IMG/VR virus record: IMGVR_UViG_3300028024_000010
Location: 1 to 59,268 of that record
From: a virus
Strand: one strand, 5' to 3'
DNA: 59,268 nt
The notes beneath the pieces were generated by a model, which saw only the letters and a program-made list of their open reading frames with translations, made no database searches and was not told where the DNA came from. This document shows, piece by piece, positions 14,424 through 22,705 of this stretch (its first letter is position 1; the number at the start of each line of letters is the position of its first letter). Position numbers and translations under genes: made by a program.

Positions 14424-14998
14424 GTTCAGCCGCGAAATCCTTCCGCGACGTGCCGGTCTATGACCGATCGCAAGATGATTGGTACGTCGACCCGATCTGG
14501 TGCACCGAGCTGCTCCTGAAGCATGAGCGGTTTGTCGGCCAAAGTTATGACCCTTGTGCTGGCGGCGGCAACATCATGCTCGCCGTCGAGCGATCGGGGG
14601 GTGCAATTGTCGGTTCTGACATTGCGCCGAAGGCAGCAGGCATCGAGCGCATGGACTTCTTCAACGCACGCTGCCGGTATCAGAATCTCATCTTCAACCC
14701 ACCCTACAAAGACGCCGAGCGCTTCATCCGCCGAGCGCTTGATCTTGCCGAGCATAAGGTCGCGGCGCTTGTCCAGCAGCAATTCCCTTTCAGCCAGACG
14801 CGCCATAGCCTCTTCACCGAGACGCCGGTTGCGCGGCTTTATTTCCTTAGCACCAGGCCATCGATGCCGCCTGGCCGGCTGCTACAGGCCGGCGAGATCA
14901 AGGCCAAGGGCGGCAAGACCGATTACCTCTGGATTGTATGGGACCACGACCATAAAGGACCGCCGCAGAGCTTTTGGCTGAGGCGAGAGGCGGCCTGA
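14420..14998 (+). CDS. adenine-specific DNA methyltransferase-like protein
   Basis: 192 residues. Motif I-like DPCAGGGNIML (SAM binding) at about residue 45 and motif IV NPPY (NLIFNPPYKD) at about 92 identify an amino-methyltransferase of the DNA type. The spacing and small size suit a phage orphan enzyme without a separate target-recognition domain. It could protect phage DNA or mark replication. No cognate nuclease is next to it. 4-base overlap with the winged-helix gene and 1-base overlap with dnaB. Confidence 0.8.
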   Translation: MSSAAKSFRDVPVYDRSQDDWYVDPIWCTELLLKHERFVGQSYDPCAGGGNIMLAVERSGGAIVGSDIAPKAAGIERMDFFNARCRYQNLIFNPPYKDAERFIRRALDLAEHKVAALVQQQFPFSQTRHSLFTETPVARLYFLSTRPSMPPGRLLQAGEIKAKGGKTDYLWIVWDHDHKGPPQSFWLRREAA

Positions 14999-16485
14999 TG
15001 GGCAACATGCCGACTCAACAACAGCCCAAGATCGAGTTCCCGGAGCATCTCTTCGTGCCGGAAGCCGAAATCGCCCTGCTCGCCGCGATCATGGCGGACA
15101 ATTCGGTCATTCACCGCGTCAATGGGTGGCTGGAGCCGAGCCATTTCGGCGACCCGCTGCGTGCCCGGATCTTCGAGGCCATGCACGCCATGGCCAAGGA
15201 GAAGGCCAAGATCAGCCCGGTCTCGCTCCTGCCATACTTTGCCAGCGACCGGGCCTTCGCCGATCGTCAGGATATGACACCGCAGCAATACCTTGTGCGG
15301 CTTGCTCAAGGCGTGGTCAGCGTGATCGACGCAGAGGATTACGGGCGGCCGATACTCGAGGCCCACGTCCGGCGCGATATGATGCGCGTATCCGCGGAGC
15401 TCTCGAACAGCGCGATCAATGACCGCTTCGAGATCGACGCCGGCAGCTTTTCCCTGACGCCGCAGCAAGCGACCGCGAAGATCATCGCAGATCACCGCCA
15501 GAAGCTGATCGACCTCGAGGTGACGCTGCAGGGACCGAGAGAGGAGGAAACGCTTGAATCGATCGGCGACAGGGCGCTGCAGGCGATCGAGGCGTCCTAC
15601 CTTGCCAAGGCCCCTGTCGGTGGCATTCCAACCGGCCTTGCCGATCTCGACCGGAAACTCGGTGGCTTCTTCCCTGGTGAGCTCGTCATCGGTGGCGGGC
15701 GACCGGGAATGGGCAAGACGGTCTTCGCCGCCACCTGCGCCTGGCGGGCGGCCTATGGCGGCATCCCATCGGCCTTCTTCTCGAAGGAAATGTCATCCGA
15801 ACAGCTCTTCCAGCGCATCCTCGCCATGGAGACCGGGATCGGCACCGAGAAACAGCGGACCGGCAAGATCAGTGACCGGGAATTCAGCGAGCTGATTGAG
15901 GCGAAGCGGCGGATCAGCAGCTTGCCGATCCATATCATCGACCAAGCGCGCATCACAACTTCGATGATCGAAGCCAAAGCCCGCGGCATCCTGCAGCCCG
16001 GCAAGCCCGGCATCGTCATCATCGACTATCTGCAGCTGATCACCGGCGAAGGCGGCTCGCGCAACGCCAACCGCGTCGAGGAACTGACCAAGATCACCCG
16101 CGAGCTGAAGCTGATGGCAAAGAGCCTGCGGGTGCCCGTTTTGGCGCTATCTCAGATCAACCGCGGCGTCGAAGGGCGCGATGACAAGCGGCCGATGGTG
16201 TCGGATCTCCGGGAATCCGGCTCGATCGAGCAGGATGCCGACCAGGTTTTGCTGTTCTACCGGGAGGAATATTACCTCGAAAGGGGTGAGCCGCGCCGCA
16301 AGCCCGGCGAGGGTGATGCCTCGTTCAAGGAGCGCTGGAACGATCACCAGGCCGATATGGAGCGCTGCCGCGGTGTCGCCGAGATCATCATCGGCAAGCA
16401 GCGCTTCGGCTCCGGCGGCGCAGTCCAGGTAGCCTTCCTTGGCGAGGCGCAGCGCTTCGATGATTTGCAACACGGGGAATATTGA
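14998..16485 (+). CDS. dnaB: replicative DNA helicase, DnaB family
   Basis: 495 residues, near the normal length of DnaB. N-terminal helical domain at 20-110 (PEAEIALLAAIMAD), linker, then the RecA-like motor: Walker A GRPGMGKT at about 234, Walker B region IVIIDYLQLI at about 338, arginine-rich end. Start chosen at ATG 14998, which shares a base with the previous stop (TGATG); an upstream in-frame start has no support. It should form the hexameric helicase of phage replication, probably loaded by the next gene product. Confidence 0.93.
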   Translation: MGNMPTQQQPKIEFPEHLFVPEAEIALLAAIMADNSVIHRVNGWLEPSHFGDPLRARIFEAMHAMAKEKAKISPVSLLPYFASDRAFADRQDMTPQQYLVRLAQGVVSVIDAEDYGRPILEAHVRRDMMRVSAELSNSAINDRFEIDAGSFSLTPQQATAKIIADHRQKLIDLEVTLQGPREEETLESIGDRALQAIEASYLAKAPVGGIPTGLADLDRKLGGFFPGELVIGGGRPGMGKTVFAATCAWRAAYGGIPSAFFSKEMSSEQLFQRILAMETGIGTEKQRTGKISDREFSELIEAKRRISSLPIHIIDQARITTSMIEAKARGILQPGKPGIVIIDYLQLITGEGGSRNANRVEELTKITRELKLMAKSLRVPVLALSQINRGVEGRDDKRPMVSDLRESGSIEQDADQVLLFYREEYYLERGEPRRKPGEGDASFKERWNDHQADMERCRGVAEIIIGKQRFGSGGAVQVAFLGEAQRFDDLQHGEY

Positions 16486-17489
16486 TGGCGCGTATACGAT
16501 CTATTCATCCCGGCACCTTTACCGACGAATCATTCGTCACCTTATCGTCCGACGCACAGGTCTTTCTGATCGGCCTTTGGACGGAAGCCGACGACCAGGG
16601 CATTTTTGAGTGGAAGCCACTCACGCTCCGCTTGAAACTGCGACCGACAAAAGACGGCGATGTCAGTGAGTTACTGGCTCAGATTGAAGCCGTTAATGCG
16701 ATCAAATCCTTCACCATCGAAGGCCGTAAGTACGGCGCAATTCGGAATTTCAGGAAGTATCAGAAGCCAAAATCTCCGAATTCGACCCATCCCACCACAC
16801 CGGAAATCCGAATTTACGTCTGCTTAGATAAGCCGATTTCCGAAACGTCGAAGCCTCAGCAAGAGCAATTTCCCCAAAAAGGAGAAACGGCGCTGCTGAT
16901 GGAGGATGGAGGAGATAAAGGGAAGAGGGAAGAGATTCAATCCCCCTTACCCCCTTCGCCAAAACTCAACACCGGCCGCGAATGGTCTGATGGCGGGAGG
17001 GGAATGGTTGAGCCTGATCCAAACGACAAGGATTTCGTTCAGGTCATTTCTGCCTTCGATCGGGAGCGCGTCCTGACATTCGGGCCGAAACAAGCTCGGC
17101 CCTTCATCCATGGCAGCGATGCGACGCAGGCTCGGAAATACCTCGCCGCGGGTGCCGATCTGATGCTTTGCAGGGAGGTGTTTCAGGCAGGGTTTCAGCA
17201 GGCAAAGGCGCAAAACGAAACCATCCCGGGAACGCTGAAGTATTTCGAGACGCGCATTGCCAATGCGATCGCCACGGCTGCCAAGCCGATGAAGGCCGGA
17301 TCGGCATCAGCAGGAGACCGGCAATCGCGGCCGCAAACCGTTTCCGGCCCGGATGATTTCACTTGGCAGCTCCGCATCGAGACCTTCCGCGCCAAGGGCA
17401 CATGGAACGCGATCTGGGGCGCAAAGCCCAATGAACCCGGCTGTCTGGCGCCGAAGCATCTGCTCGAGGGCAAGACCGATGCGGCGTGA
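16485..17489 (+). CDS. phage replication initiator-like protein
   Basis: 334 residues. The N-terminus (MARIRSIHPGTFTDESFVTLSSDAQVFLIGLW) is typical of phage replication proteins with a winged-helix origin-binding domain. The middle is a disordered acidic linker, and residues 175-270 contain PKQARPFIHGSDATQARKYLAAG and GTLKYFETRIANAI, similar to helicase-loader-like tails. Directly after dnaB (TGATG overlap), it probably binds the origin and recruits the helicase. The true start is ATG 16485. Confidence 0.75.
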   Translation: MARIRSIHPGTFTDESFVTLSSDAQVFLIGLWTEADDQGIFEWKPLTLRLKLRPTKDGDVSELLAQIEAVNAIKSFTIEGRKYGAIRNFRKYQKPKSPNSTHPTTPEIRIYVCLDKPISETSKPQQEQFPQKGETALLMEDGGDKGKREEIQSPLPPSPKLNTGREWSDGGRGMVEPDPNDKDFVQVISAFDRERVLTFGPKQARPFIHGSDATQARKYLAAGADLMLCREVFQAGFQQAKAQNETIPGTLKYFETRIANAIATAAKPMKAGSASAGDRQSRPQTVSGPDDFTWQLRIETFRAKGTWNAIWGAKPNEPGCLAPKHLLEGKTDAA

Positions 17490-17673
17490 CCCGACGAGCC
17501 CATTGGGCGGCTGGCAGAGCAGCATTTGCACGTTGAGTCCGGAGCAGATCGAGGACTATCGGCGCCGCGCCTTCCATGCCGGTTTCTTCGATATTCGGCT
17601 CGATGATTGTCGCCTGGCCGAAAGCGAGCGGCAGGTTCTGATTACCATCGGTCAGCGCATTTGGGGGAGATAG
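17479..17673 (+). CDS. small hypothetical protein
   Basis: 64 residues (MRRDPTSPLGGWQSSI), starting 11 bases inside the previous gene. The end (SPEQIEDYRRRAFHAGFFDIRL) is helical and resembles short phage proteins found after replication initiators. Family not named. Confidence 0.55.
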   Translation: MRRDPTSPLGGWQSSICTLSPEQIEDYRRRAFHAGFFDIRLDDCRLAESERQVLITIGQRIWGR

Positions 17674-18123
17674 ATGATCATGGCAAAGCGTCGACCGACC
17701 CGCGAGGCCGACGTCTGGGATGGCTGGGCCCCGACCGATGAGATGATCATGCGTGCAGCTGCCAGCCAGCCTTTCTGGACGCACTGGGAACGCGAGAAGG
17801 TCGAGAGCATCCAGGAGCTCTATGACGCCTTCACGATGCGCTGTTCAGCCCTTCTGGTGCGATCATTCGATCCAGCGCGGGTGCAGCGGCACGCGGCGCC
17901 GTTCATGTCCCAGGCCGAGGAGGACATCTACAGCCGCCTGGTTCAATGGCTGCGCGATGTCCATGACGCCGGCCTGCGGCGTTACGTGCCAATGGCGCAG
18001 GGCGTAATCGTTAACGAGGATCAGTGCCCCGACAAGCACCTGTTCGAACGGATTGTCGGGTTCCATGTGAAGATCCGGCAGGCCGAGCTACAGCGGTATG
18101 TGGCACAGAAGCATCGAAAGTGA
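17674..18123 (+). CDS. hypothetical protein of the replication operon
   Basis: 149 residues, helical. Features: WDGWAPTDEMIMRAAASQPFW, ELYDAFTMRCSALLVRSFD, and a C-terminal helix VGFHVKIRQAELQRYV. The GGGGGAGA ribosome site fits either ATG 17674 or ATG 17680. I recognise no family. It directly follows the small gene before it. Confidence 0.65.
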   Translation: MIMAKRRPTREADVWDGWAPTDEMIMRAAASQPFWTHWEREKVESIQELYDAFTMRCSALLVRSFDPARVQRHAAPFMSQAEEDIYSRLVQWLRDVHDAGLRRYVPMAQGVIVNEDQCPDKHLFERIVGFHVKIRQAELQRYVAQKHRK

Positions 18124-18130
18124 GGTCGCC

Positions 18131-18658
18131 GTGAGAAGATTCATTGGATTAAAACATCAACAGGACATTCCTTCGCTCACACCGGCCGAGATGGAGAAAT
18201 TCTGGCACCGCGTGGACAGGTCCGCGGGATGGGGATGTTGGCGCTGGTTGGGTGGATCGAACGGCGGCCGGCCAGTGATCGTGGTTGCTGGCAGGAAGTT
18301 CTTTGCGCGCCGGGTGTCCTGGGCGCTGATCCGGGGCGAATCGATCGACGGCTTGGATATTCGAATGAGTTGCCACGACTCCAAGTGCGTTAATCCTTGG
18401 CACATGAGCCTATCGACGCGCGTCGAGACTGCCCGGGACAACGGCAAGTTAGGCAGAGCCGCTTACGGAGATCGGGCCGGTGCGGCCAAGCTTACTGAGG
18501 AGCAGGTGTCTCGTATTAGACGTCTGCTTGCCATAAAGCTGCATGATTTTAACGATTTAGCGGCAATGTTCGGTGTCAACAAAGAGACCATTAGAGCGAT
18601 TGCCAAAGGCCGTACATGGAAGCGCAATGATCAAGCTATTGACAAACGGGCGCCTTAA
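18131..18658 (+). CDS. HNH endonuclease with C-terminal HTH
   Basis: 175 residues from GTG 18131 behind GAGG. The middle has an HNH_3-like core: GCWRWLGGSNGGRP, then RVSWALIRGE, CHDSKCVNPWHM (the C-x4-C / N-P-x-H part). The end (KLTEEQVSRIRRLLA, then LAAMFGVNKETIRAIAKGRTW) is a helix-turn-helix. This layout is typical of free-standing homing endonucleases in phages. Its base composition is a little more AT-rich than its neighbours, in keeping with recent entry. It is the last gene before the terminator at 18720. Confidence 0.78.
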   Translation: MRRFIGLKHQQDIPSLTPAEMEKFWHRVDRSAGWGCWRWLGGSNGGRPVIVVAGRKFFARRVSWALIRGESIDGLDIRMSCHDSKCVNPWHMSLSTRVETARDNGKLGRAAYGDRAGAAKLTEEQVSRIRRLLAIKLHDFNDLAAMFGVNKETIRAIAKGRTWKRNDQAIDKRAP

Positions 18659-18719
18659 CCATCAGTATCTAGTGGCGCTGGGATAGCTGCGCCTAAATCG
18701 AAGTGCCGCACATCCCCAA

Positions 18720-18755
18720 AGCCCCGAGCCTCATGGCTGGGGCTTTTGCTTTTTC
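18720..18755 (+). terminator. strong intrinsic terminator after the early region
   Basis: AGCCCC(G)AGCC, TCAT loop, GGCTGGGGCT, then TTTGCTTTTT. The stem has 10 pairs with one bulged G. It separates the early/replication operon from the packaging genes, so late genes need their own promoter or antitermination through this site. Confidence 0.85.
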
Positions 18756-18764
18756 GGAGATGGC

Positions 18765-19103
18765 ATGACGAAGCGACGGCTGGTTACCCTGTCCAGCCGG
18801 GTGCAGCCGCTGCGCCAGCCGTTAATGGCGCCAAGGCCGAAGCAACGTGACCCATTCTACGGCAGTCCGGAATGGCGCCAGCTGATCGCCGGGATCGTCA
18901 AGGCGCGCGGCCGGCGCTGCGAGGAATGCACCCGGACCCATGACAGCGAAGGCAAGCCGATCCGTGTCTTCGGTGACCATATCGTCGAGCTGAAGGACGG
19001 CGGCGCGCCGCTGGAAGACAGCAATATCAAGCTCTTATGCGGCAGCTGCCATACCATCAAGACGAACGCGAAGCGCGCCGAACGCGCGGCGAAAGTCTGG
19101 TGA
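18765..19103 (+). CDS. HNH endonuclease of the packaging module
   Basis: 112 residues. CEECTRTHD at about 45, then FGDHIVELKDGGAPLEDSNIKLLCGSCHTIK, which holds the H-N-H residues and two zinc-binding CxxC pairs. In HK97-like cos phages an HNH protein encoded beside TerS/TerL is needed for cutting of cos sites, and this gene sits exactly there. It follows the terminator by only 10 bases, so its promoter must lie within or before the terminator region. Confidence 0.88.
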   Translation: MTKRRLVTLSSRVQPLRQPLMAPRPKQRDPFYGSPEWRQLIAGIVKARGRRCEECTRTHDSEGKPIRVFGDHIVELKDGGAPLEDSNIKLLCGSCHTIKTNAKRAERAAKVW

Positions 19104-19261
19104 CAATCGATTTGCAAGCAATTGCAAGGGGATGGGGGTTTAATTCTGCGATGCCGAACAGGTGCTAGGACCGCGTCGGTGGCATGCGCAGAAAATTTTT
19201 CGTCCGCCGAAATTCCGGGCCCTGCGCTCGGTTTGTGCACAAATTGGAGAATTCGCAAATC
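19104..19261 (+). other. non-coding gap before terS, candidate cos region
   Basis: 158 bases between the HNH and terS genes without a credible gene. It holds a near-repeat GCAAGCAATTGCAAG and an imperfect dyad around 19149-19195 (GCGATGCCGA facing TCGGTGGCATGCGC). In HNH-type cos phages the cos site is often here. No single-stranded end can be deduced from sequence alone. Confidence 0.4.
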
Positions 19262-19678
19262 ATGGCTGGAAAGCGGAAAGCAGCTTTCAGGCCGACGGCT
19301 GTGCAGCGTCGTGACGTCATGCTCTTCAAGGCCGGCGGCATGTCGGATGATGGCATCGCGACCGAACTAGGCATCTGCCGCAATACCCTGCTGAAGCATT
19401 TTGCGATCGAACTCGCCGCCGCACATCAGAAGGAAATGGCGGCGAATCTCAGGCGGCTGCGCAAGGCAGCAAACGCTGGCAATGTCACGGCGATACGCCA
19501 TCTTGATCACAAGTTCGGCCTGGTCGCCGCCGAGGATGCCTTCACCGGCGACAGCAGGAGAGAACCCAGGTCGACCGTCAAGGGCAAGAAGGAACAGGCC
19601 GCCGACGCGGCGGAAACGGCCGGCGTTGGCACCGGCTGGGGCAATGATCTGAAAACGCCGGGTACGCGCGTGAACTGA
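19262..19678 (+). CDS. terS: terminase small subunit
   Basis: 138 residues from ATG 19262 (MAGKRKAAF). A helix-turn-helix lies at 15-45 (DVMLFKAGGMSDDGIATELGICRNTLLKHF), followed by a helical oligomerisation segment and a charged, disordered end. This is the normal pattern of DNA-recognising TerS. A longer frame from 19184 would run into the candidate cos region. Its stop overlaps the terL start (TGATG). Confidence 0.85.
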   Translation: MAGKRKAAFRPTAVQRRDVMLFKAGGMSDDGIATELGICRNTLLKHFAIELAAAHQKEMAANLRRLRKAANAGNVTAIRHLDHKFGLVAAEDAFTGDSRREPRSTVKGKKEQAADAAETAGVGTGWGNDLKTPGTRVN

Positions 19679-21369
19679 TGGGCGCCTGGCTGACGGCCTG
19701 CCCGGATTGGGAACAGCGGTTCCTCTGCGGGCAGACGCTCGTGCCAGACCTGCCACTCTTTACCGAAGAGGCGGCAAAGGCGCTCCGCGTCTATAAGCGG
19801 CTTCGTGTGCCCGATATGCATGGCAAGCCGACGCTCGGCGAAGTATCCGGACCCTGGGTCTTCCCGATCGTTGAAGCGATCTTTGGATCCTACGATCCAG
19901 ACAACAATGTCCGGATGATCCAGGAGTTTTTCTGGGTCATCCCAAAGAAAAACGGCAAGTCATCATCAGCCGCCGCGATCATGGTCGAGGCTCTGATCCT
20001 GAACCGGCGCCCCGAGGGCGAATATATCCTCGTCGCGCCGACCAAGGGTGTTGCTGACATCGTCTTTTTGCAAGCGTCGGGCACCATTCGGGCCGACCCA
20101 GAGCTGGAAAAGCTCTTTCAGCTCCAACCGCATATCAGAAAAATCACACATCGGCGCACCGGCGCCACGCTGCAGGTCAAGGCAGCCGATACCGACGTCA
20201 TCACCGGCGGCAAGCAGGTCGGAACGCTGATCGATGAAACGCACGTCTTTGCCGATAAGGCGGCAGCAGCAGAGATCTTCATCGAGATCCGCGGGGCCAT
20301 GGCGGCGCGCCCGGATGGGTTCCTGATCCAAATCACGACCCAATCGAAGAGCCCGCCGGCGGGCGTTTTCAAAGCGGAACTAACCAGAGCCCGCGACGTC
20401 CGCGATGGCAAATTGATTCTGCCGCTGCTGCCGATCATCTATGAGCTGCCGCAAAGTCTTGGCCGTGAAGCGTGGAAAGACGAGCGTTATTGGAGCCTGA
20501 TTAATCCAAACCTGAACCGCTCGGTGAGCCTCGATTTTCTCCGTCGCGAGCTGGAAAGCGCGGAACGGCAGGGAGCCGCACAGCTCGCGCTGTTCGCATC
20601 GCAGCATTTCGATGTCGAGATCGGCATTGGCCTGCAGACGGACCGCTGGGCTGGTGCCGATTATTGGGAACAGAGGGCTGATACTTCGCTCACCCTCAAT
20701 GAGCTGCTCGATCGTAGCGAGGTCGTAACGGTCGGCATCGATGGCGGCGGCCTCGACGACTTGCTCGGCTTGGCCGTGCTCGGGCGCGAGAAGAAGACGC
20801 GCCGTTGGCTGCTGTGGACGCATGCCTGGGCGCACCCGATCGTGCTGGAGAGACGCAAGGAGATCGCGCCGCGTCTCCTGGATTTCGAGAAAGATGGCGA
20901 TCTTACGCTGGTCGGCGAGATCGGTCAGGACGTGATCGGTGTCTGCAGCATCATCGAGATCATCGAGCGCCGTGGGTTGCTGCCGGAAAAGGAAGGAATC
21001 GGCGTCGACAGGGCCGGCATCACTGAGATTGTCGATGCCCTGGCGCGCCGAGGCTTTTCTGCCGATCAGGGCGGCATGATCGTCGCCGTGCAGCAGGGCT
21101 GGGCTCTGACGCCCACGATCAAGACGGCAGAACGGCAATTGGCGGGCCCGTATTTCGCTCATAGCGGCTCGCGGTTGATGGACTGGTGCGTCGGCAACGC
21201 GAAGGTTGAACCTAAAGGCAATGCGATCCTGATCACAAAGCAGGTCTCCGGCTCGGCCAAGATTGATCCACTGATGGCGACCTTTGATGCGGTCGCCTGC
21301 ATGGCTCTGAACCCCGAGGCGGCCGGCGCCTTCATCTACAACGAACGCGACGCAATCATCCTTGCTTGA
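19678..21369 (+). CDS. terL: terminase large subunit, HK97/Terminase_1 type
   Basis: 563 residues. The ATPase part has a Walker A-like WVIPKKNGKSS at about 85-95 and Walker B LIDETHVF at about 183. The nuclease half has VVTVGIDGGGLDD at about 350 and the late acidic residue in DPLMATFDAVACMAL near 540. It pumps DNA into the prohead and cuts at the packaging site together with TerS and HNH. No intein is present here. Confidence 0.94.
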   Translation: MGAWLTACPDWEQRFLCGQTLVPDLPLFTEEAAKALRVYKRLRVPDMHGKPTLGEVSGPWVFPIVEAIFGSYDPDNNVRMIQEFFWVIPKKNGKSSSAAAIMVEALILNRRPEGEYILVAPTKGVADIVFLQASGTIRADPELEKLFQLQPHIRKITHRRTGATLQVKAADTDVITGGKQVGTLIDETHVFADKAAAAEIFIEIRGAMAARPDGFLIQITTQSKSPPAGVFKAELTRARDVRDGKLILPLLPIIYELPQSLGREAWKDERYWSLINPNLNRSVSLDFLRRELESAERQGAAQLALFASQHFDVEIGIGLQTDRWAGADYWEQRADTSLTLNELLDRSEVVTVGIDGGGLDDLLGLAVLGREKKTRRWLLWTHAWAHPIVLERRKEIAPRLLDFEKDGDLTLVGEIGQDVIGVCSIIEIIERRGLLPEKEGIGVDRAGITEIVDALARRGFSADQGGMIVAVQQGWALTPTIKTAERQLAGPYFAHSGSRLMDWCVGNAKVEPKGNAILITKQVSGSAKIDPLMATFDAVACMALNPEAAGAFIYNERDAIILA

Positions 21370-21375
21370 GGCGAA

Positions 21376-22704
21376 ATGAGCTTCCTGAAACGACTGTTCA
21401 GCCGCGACGCTGCGACGGGCGAGCGCATCTCTGCGCCCGAAGCAAAAGCAGCAGCGGCCGAGGGCGGCACCTGGTCGGGTGGTACGTTCGGGGCGCCGTC
21501 ACTGGCCGGCTCCGTCCGATCGCTGACTGGCGTCACCATGAATCAGGTGACAGCCCTGCAAGTCTCGACGGTCTTTGCCTGCGTCTCGATCCGTGCCGAG
21601 GATGTCGCGCGCTGCACCGCCAGGCTCTTCCGCCAGCTGCCGGACGGCGACAGGGCGGAAATTGGCCCGAAGCAGCACCCGATCGCCATGCTGCTGAAAC
21701 GCCCGAACGATTTTCAGACCTGGTTCCAGTTCGTCGAGCAGATGGAACTCAATAGCCTGCTGCACCACAACGCCTATGCAGTGAAGCTCTATGATCGCCG
21801 TGGCAATATCGAGGAAGCGATACCGATAAACCCGGCGCAGGTCATCATGATGGCCGGGCCGGATGGCAGGCTGATGTATAACGTCGCGCGCCTCGGCCTT
21901 TGGGAGCAGGCGAAGCTGGTCGATTATGGCCCGGTCATCGCCGCCGAGGACATGATCCATCTGCGCGGCCTGACTTTGAACACGCTGCTCGGCTATTCGC
22001 GGATGCAGCTGGCGCGGGAAGCAATCGGCCTTGCCATGGCGCAGGAACAGCAGGCTGCGCGGTGGATCGGTAACGGCGCCCGGCCCTCCGGTGTGCTGAA
22101 GACCGACAAATCGCTGACCCAGGAAGGAGCCGATCGGCTGAAGTCGGTTTGGCGGACGCTGACCGCCGGCTTGAACAATACCGGCGCTACTCCTGTGCTG
22201 GAGAACGGCCTCAGCTGGGAAAAACTCGGCATGAATTCCGTCGATATGGAATTCTCCCAGTCCCGCAAGGATCAGATCCTGGAAATCTGCCGCTTCTTCC
22301 GGATGCCGCCGCATAAGGTCGGCATGATGGACGGTGTCGCCAAGGCCTCGCTTGCCCAGCAGGACCAGGATTACGTCAACAACACGATCATGCCGGACCT
22401 CGAGCGCTGGGAGACAAGCCTGGAGCGTGCCTTCGATCTCGACCTTTCAGATTATGAGATCGATTTCGATGAGACGCAGCTCGCCCGGGCCGATGTCCAG
22501 ACCCGCTATACCAACTATCGCACCGGCATCATGAGCGGCTTCCTCAAGCAGAACGAAGCCCGCAAGGCCGAGAATCTCAAGCAGGACCCGGACGGCGACA
22601 AGCTGCTGGTTCCATCGAGCATGGTGCCGCAGGGCAGCGACATCAATGGATCGGCCGACGACGGGGCCGGCCGTCCGCCCGCAGGTCAATCCGAGAAGGT
22701 GTGA
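21376..22704 (+). CDS. portal protein, HK97 type
   Basis: 442 residues with GAGGCGAA before ATG. Typical patches: VSTVFACVSIRAEDVAR at about 55-70, HPIAMLLKRPNDFQTWFQFVEQM, and SRKDQILEICRFFRMPPHKVG at about 295, which are the stem/clip and wing landmarks of HK97-like portals. It forms the dodecameric channel for DNA at one vertex of the capsid. Confidence 0.93.
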   Translation: MSFLKRLFSRDAATGERISAPEAKAAAAEGGTWSGGTFGAPSLAGSVRSLTGVTMNQVTALQVSTVFACVSIRAEDVARCTARLFRQLPDGDRAEIGPKQHPIAMLLKRPNDFQTWFQFVEQMELNSLLHHNAYAVKLYDRRGNIEEAIPINPAQVIMMAGPDGRLMYNVARLGLWEQAKLVDYGPVIAAEDMIHLRGLTLNTLLGYSRMQLAREAIGLAMAQEQQAARWIGNGARPSGVLKTDKSLTQEGADRLKSVWRTLTAGLNNTGATPVLENGLSWEKLGMNSVDMEFSQSRKDQILEICRFFRMPPHKVGMMDGVAKASLAQQDQDYVNNTIMPDLERWETSLERAFDLDLSDYEIDFDETQLARADVQTRYTNYRTGIMSGFLKQNEARKAENLKQDPDGDKLLVPSSMVPQGSDINGSADDGAGRPPAGQSEKV

Positions 22705-22705
22705 G

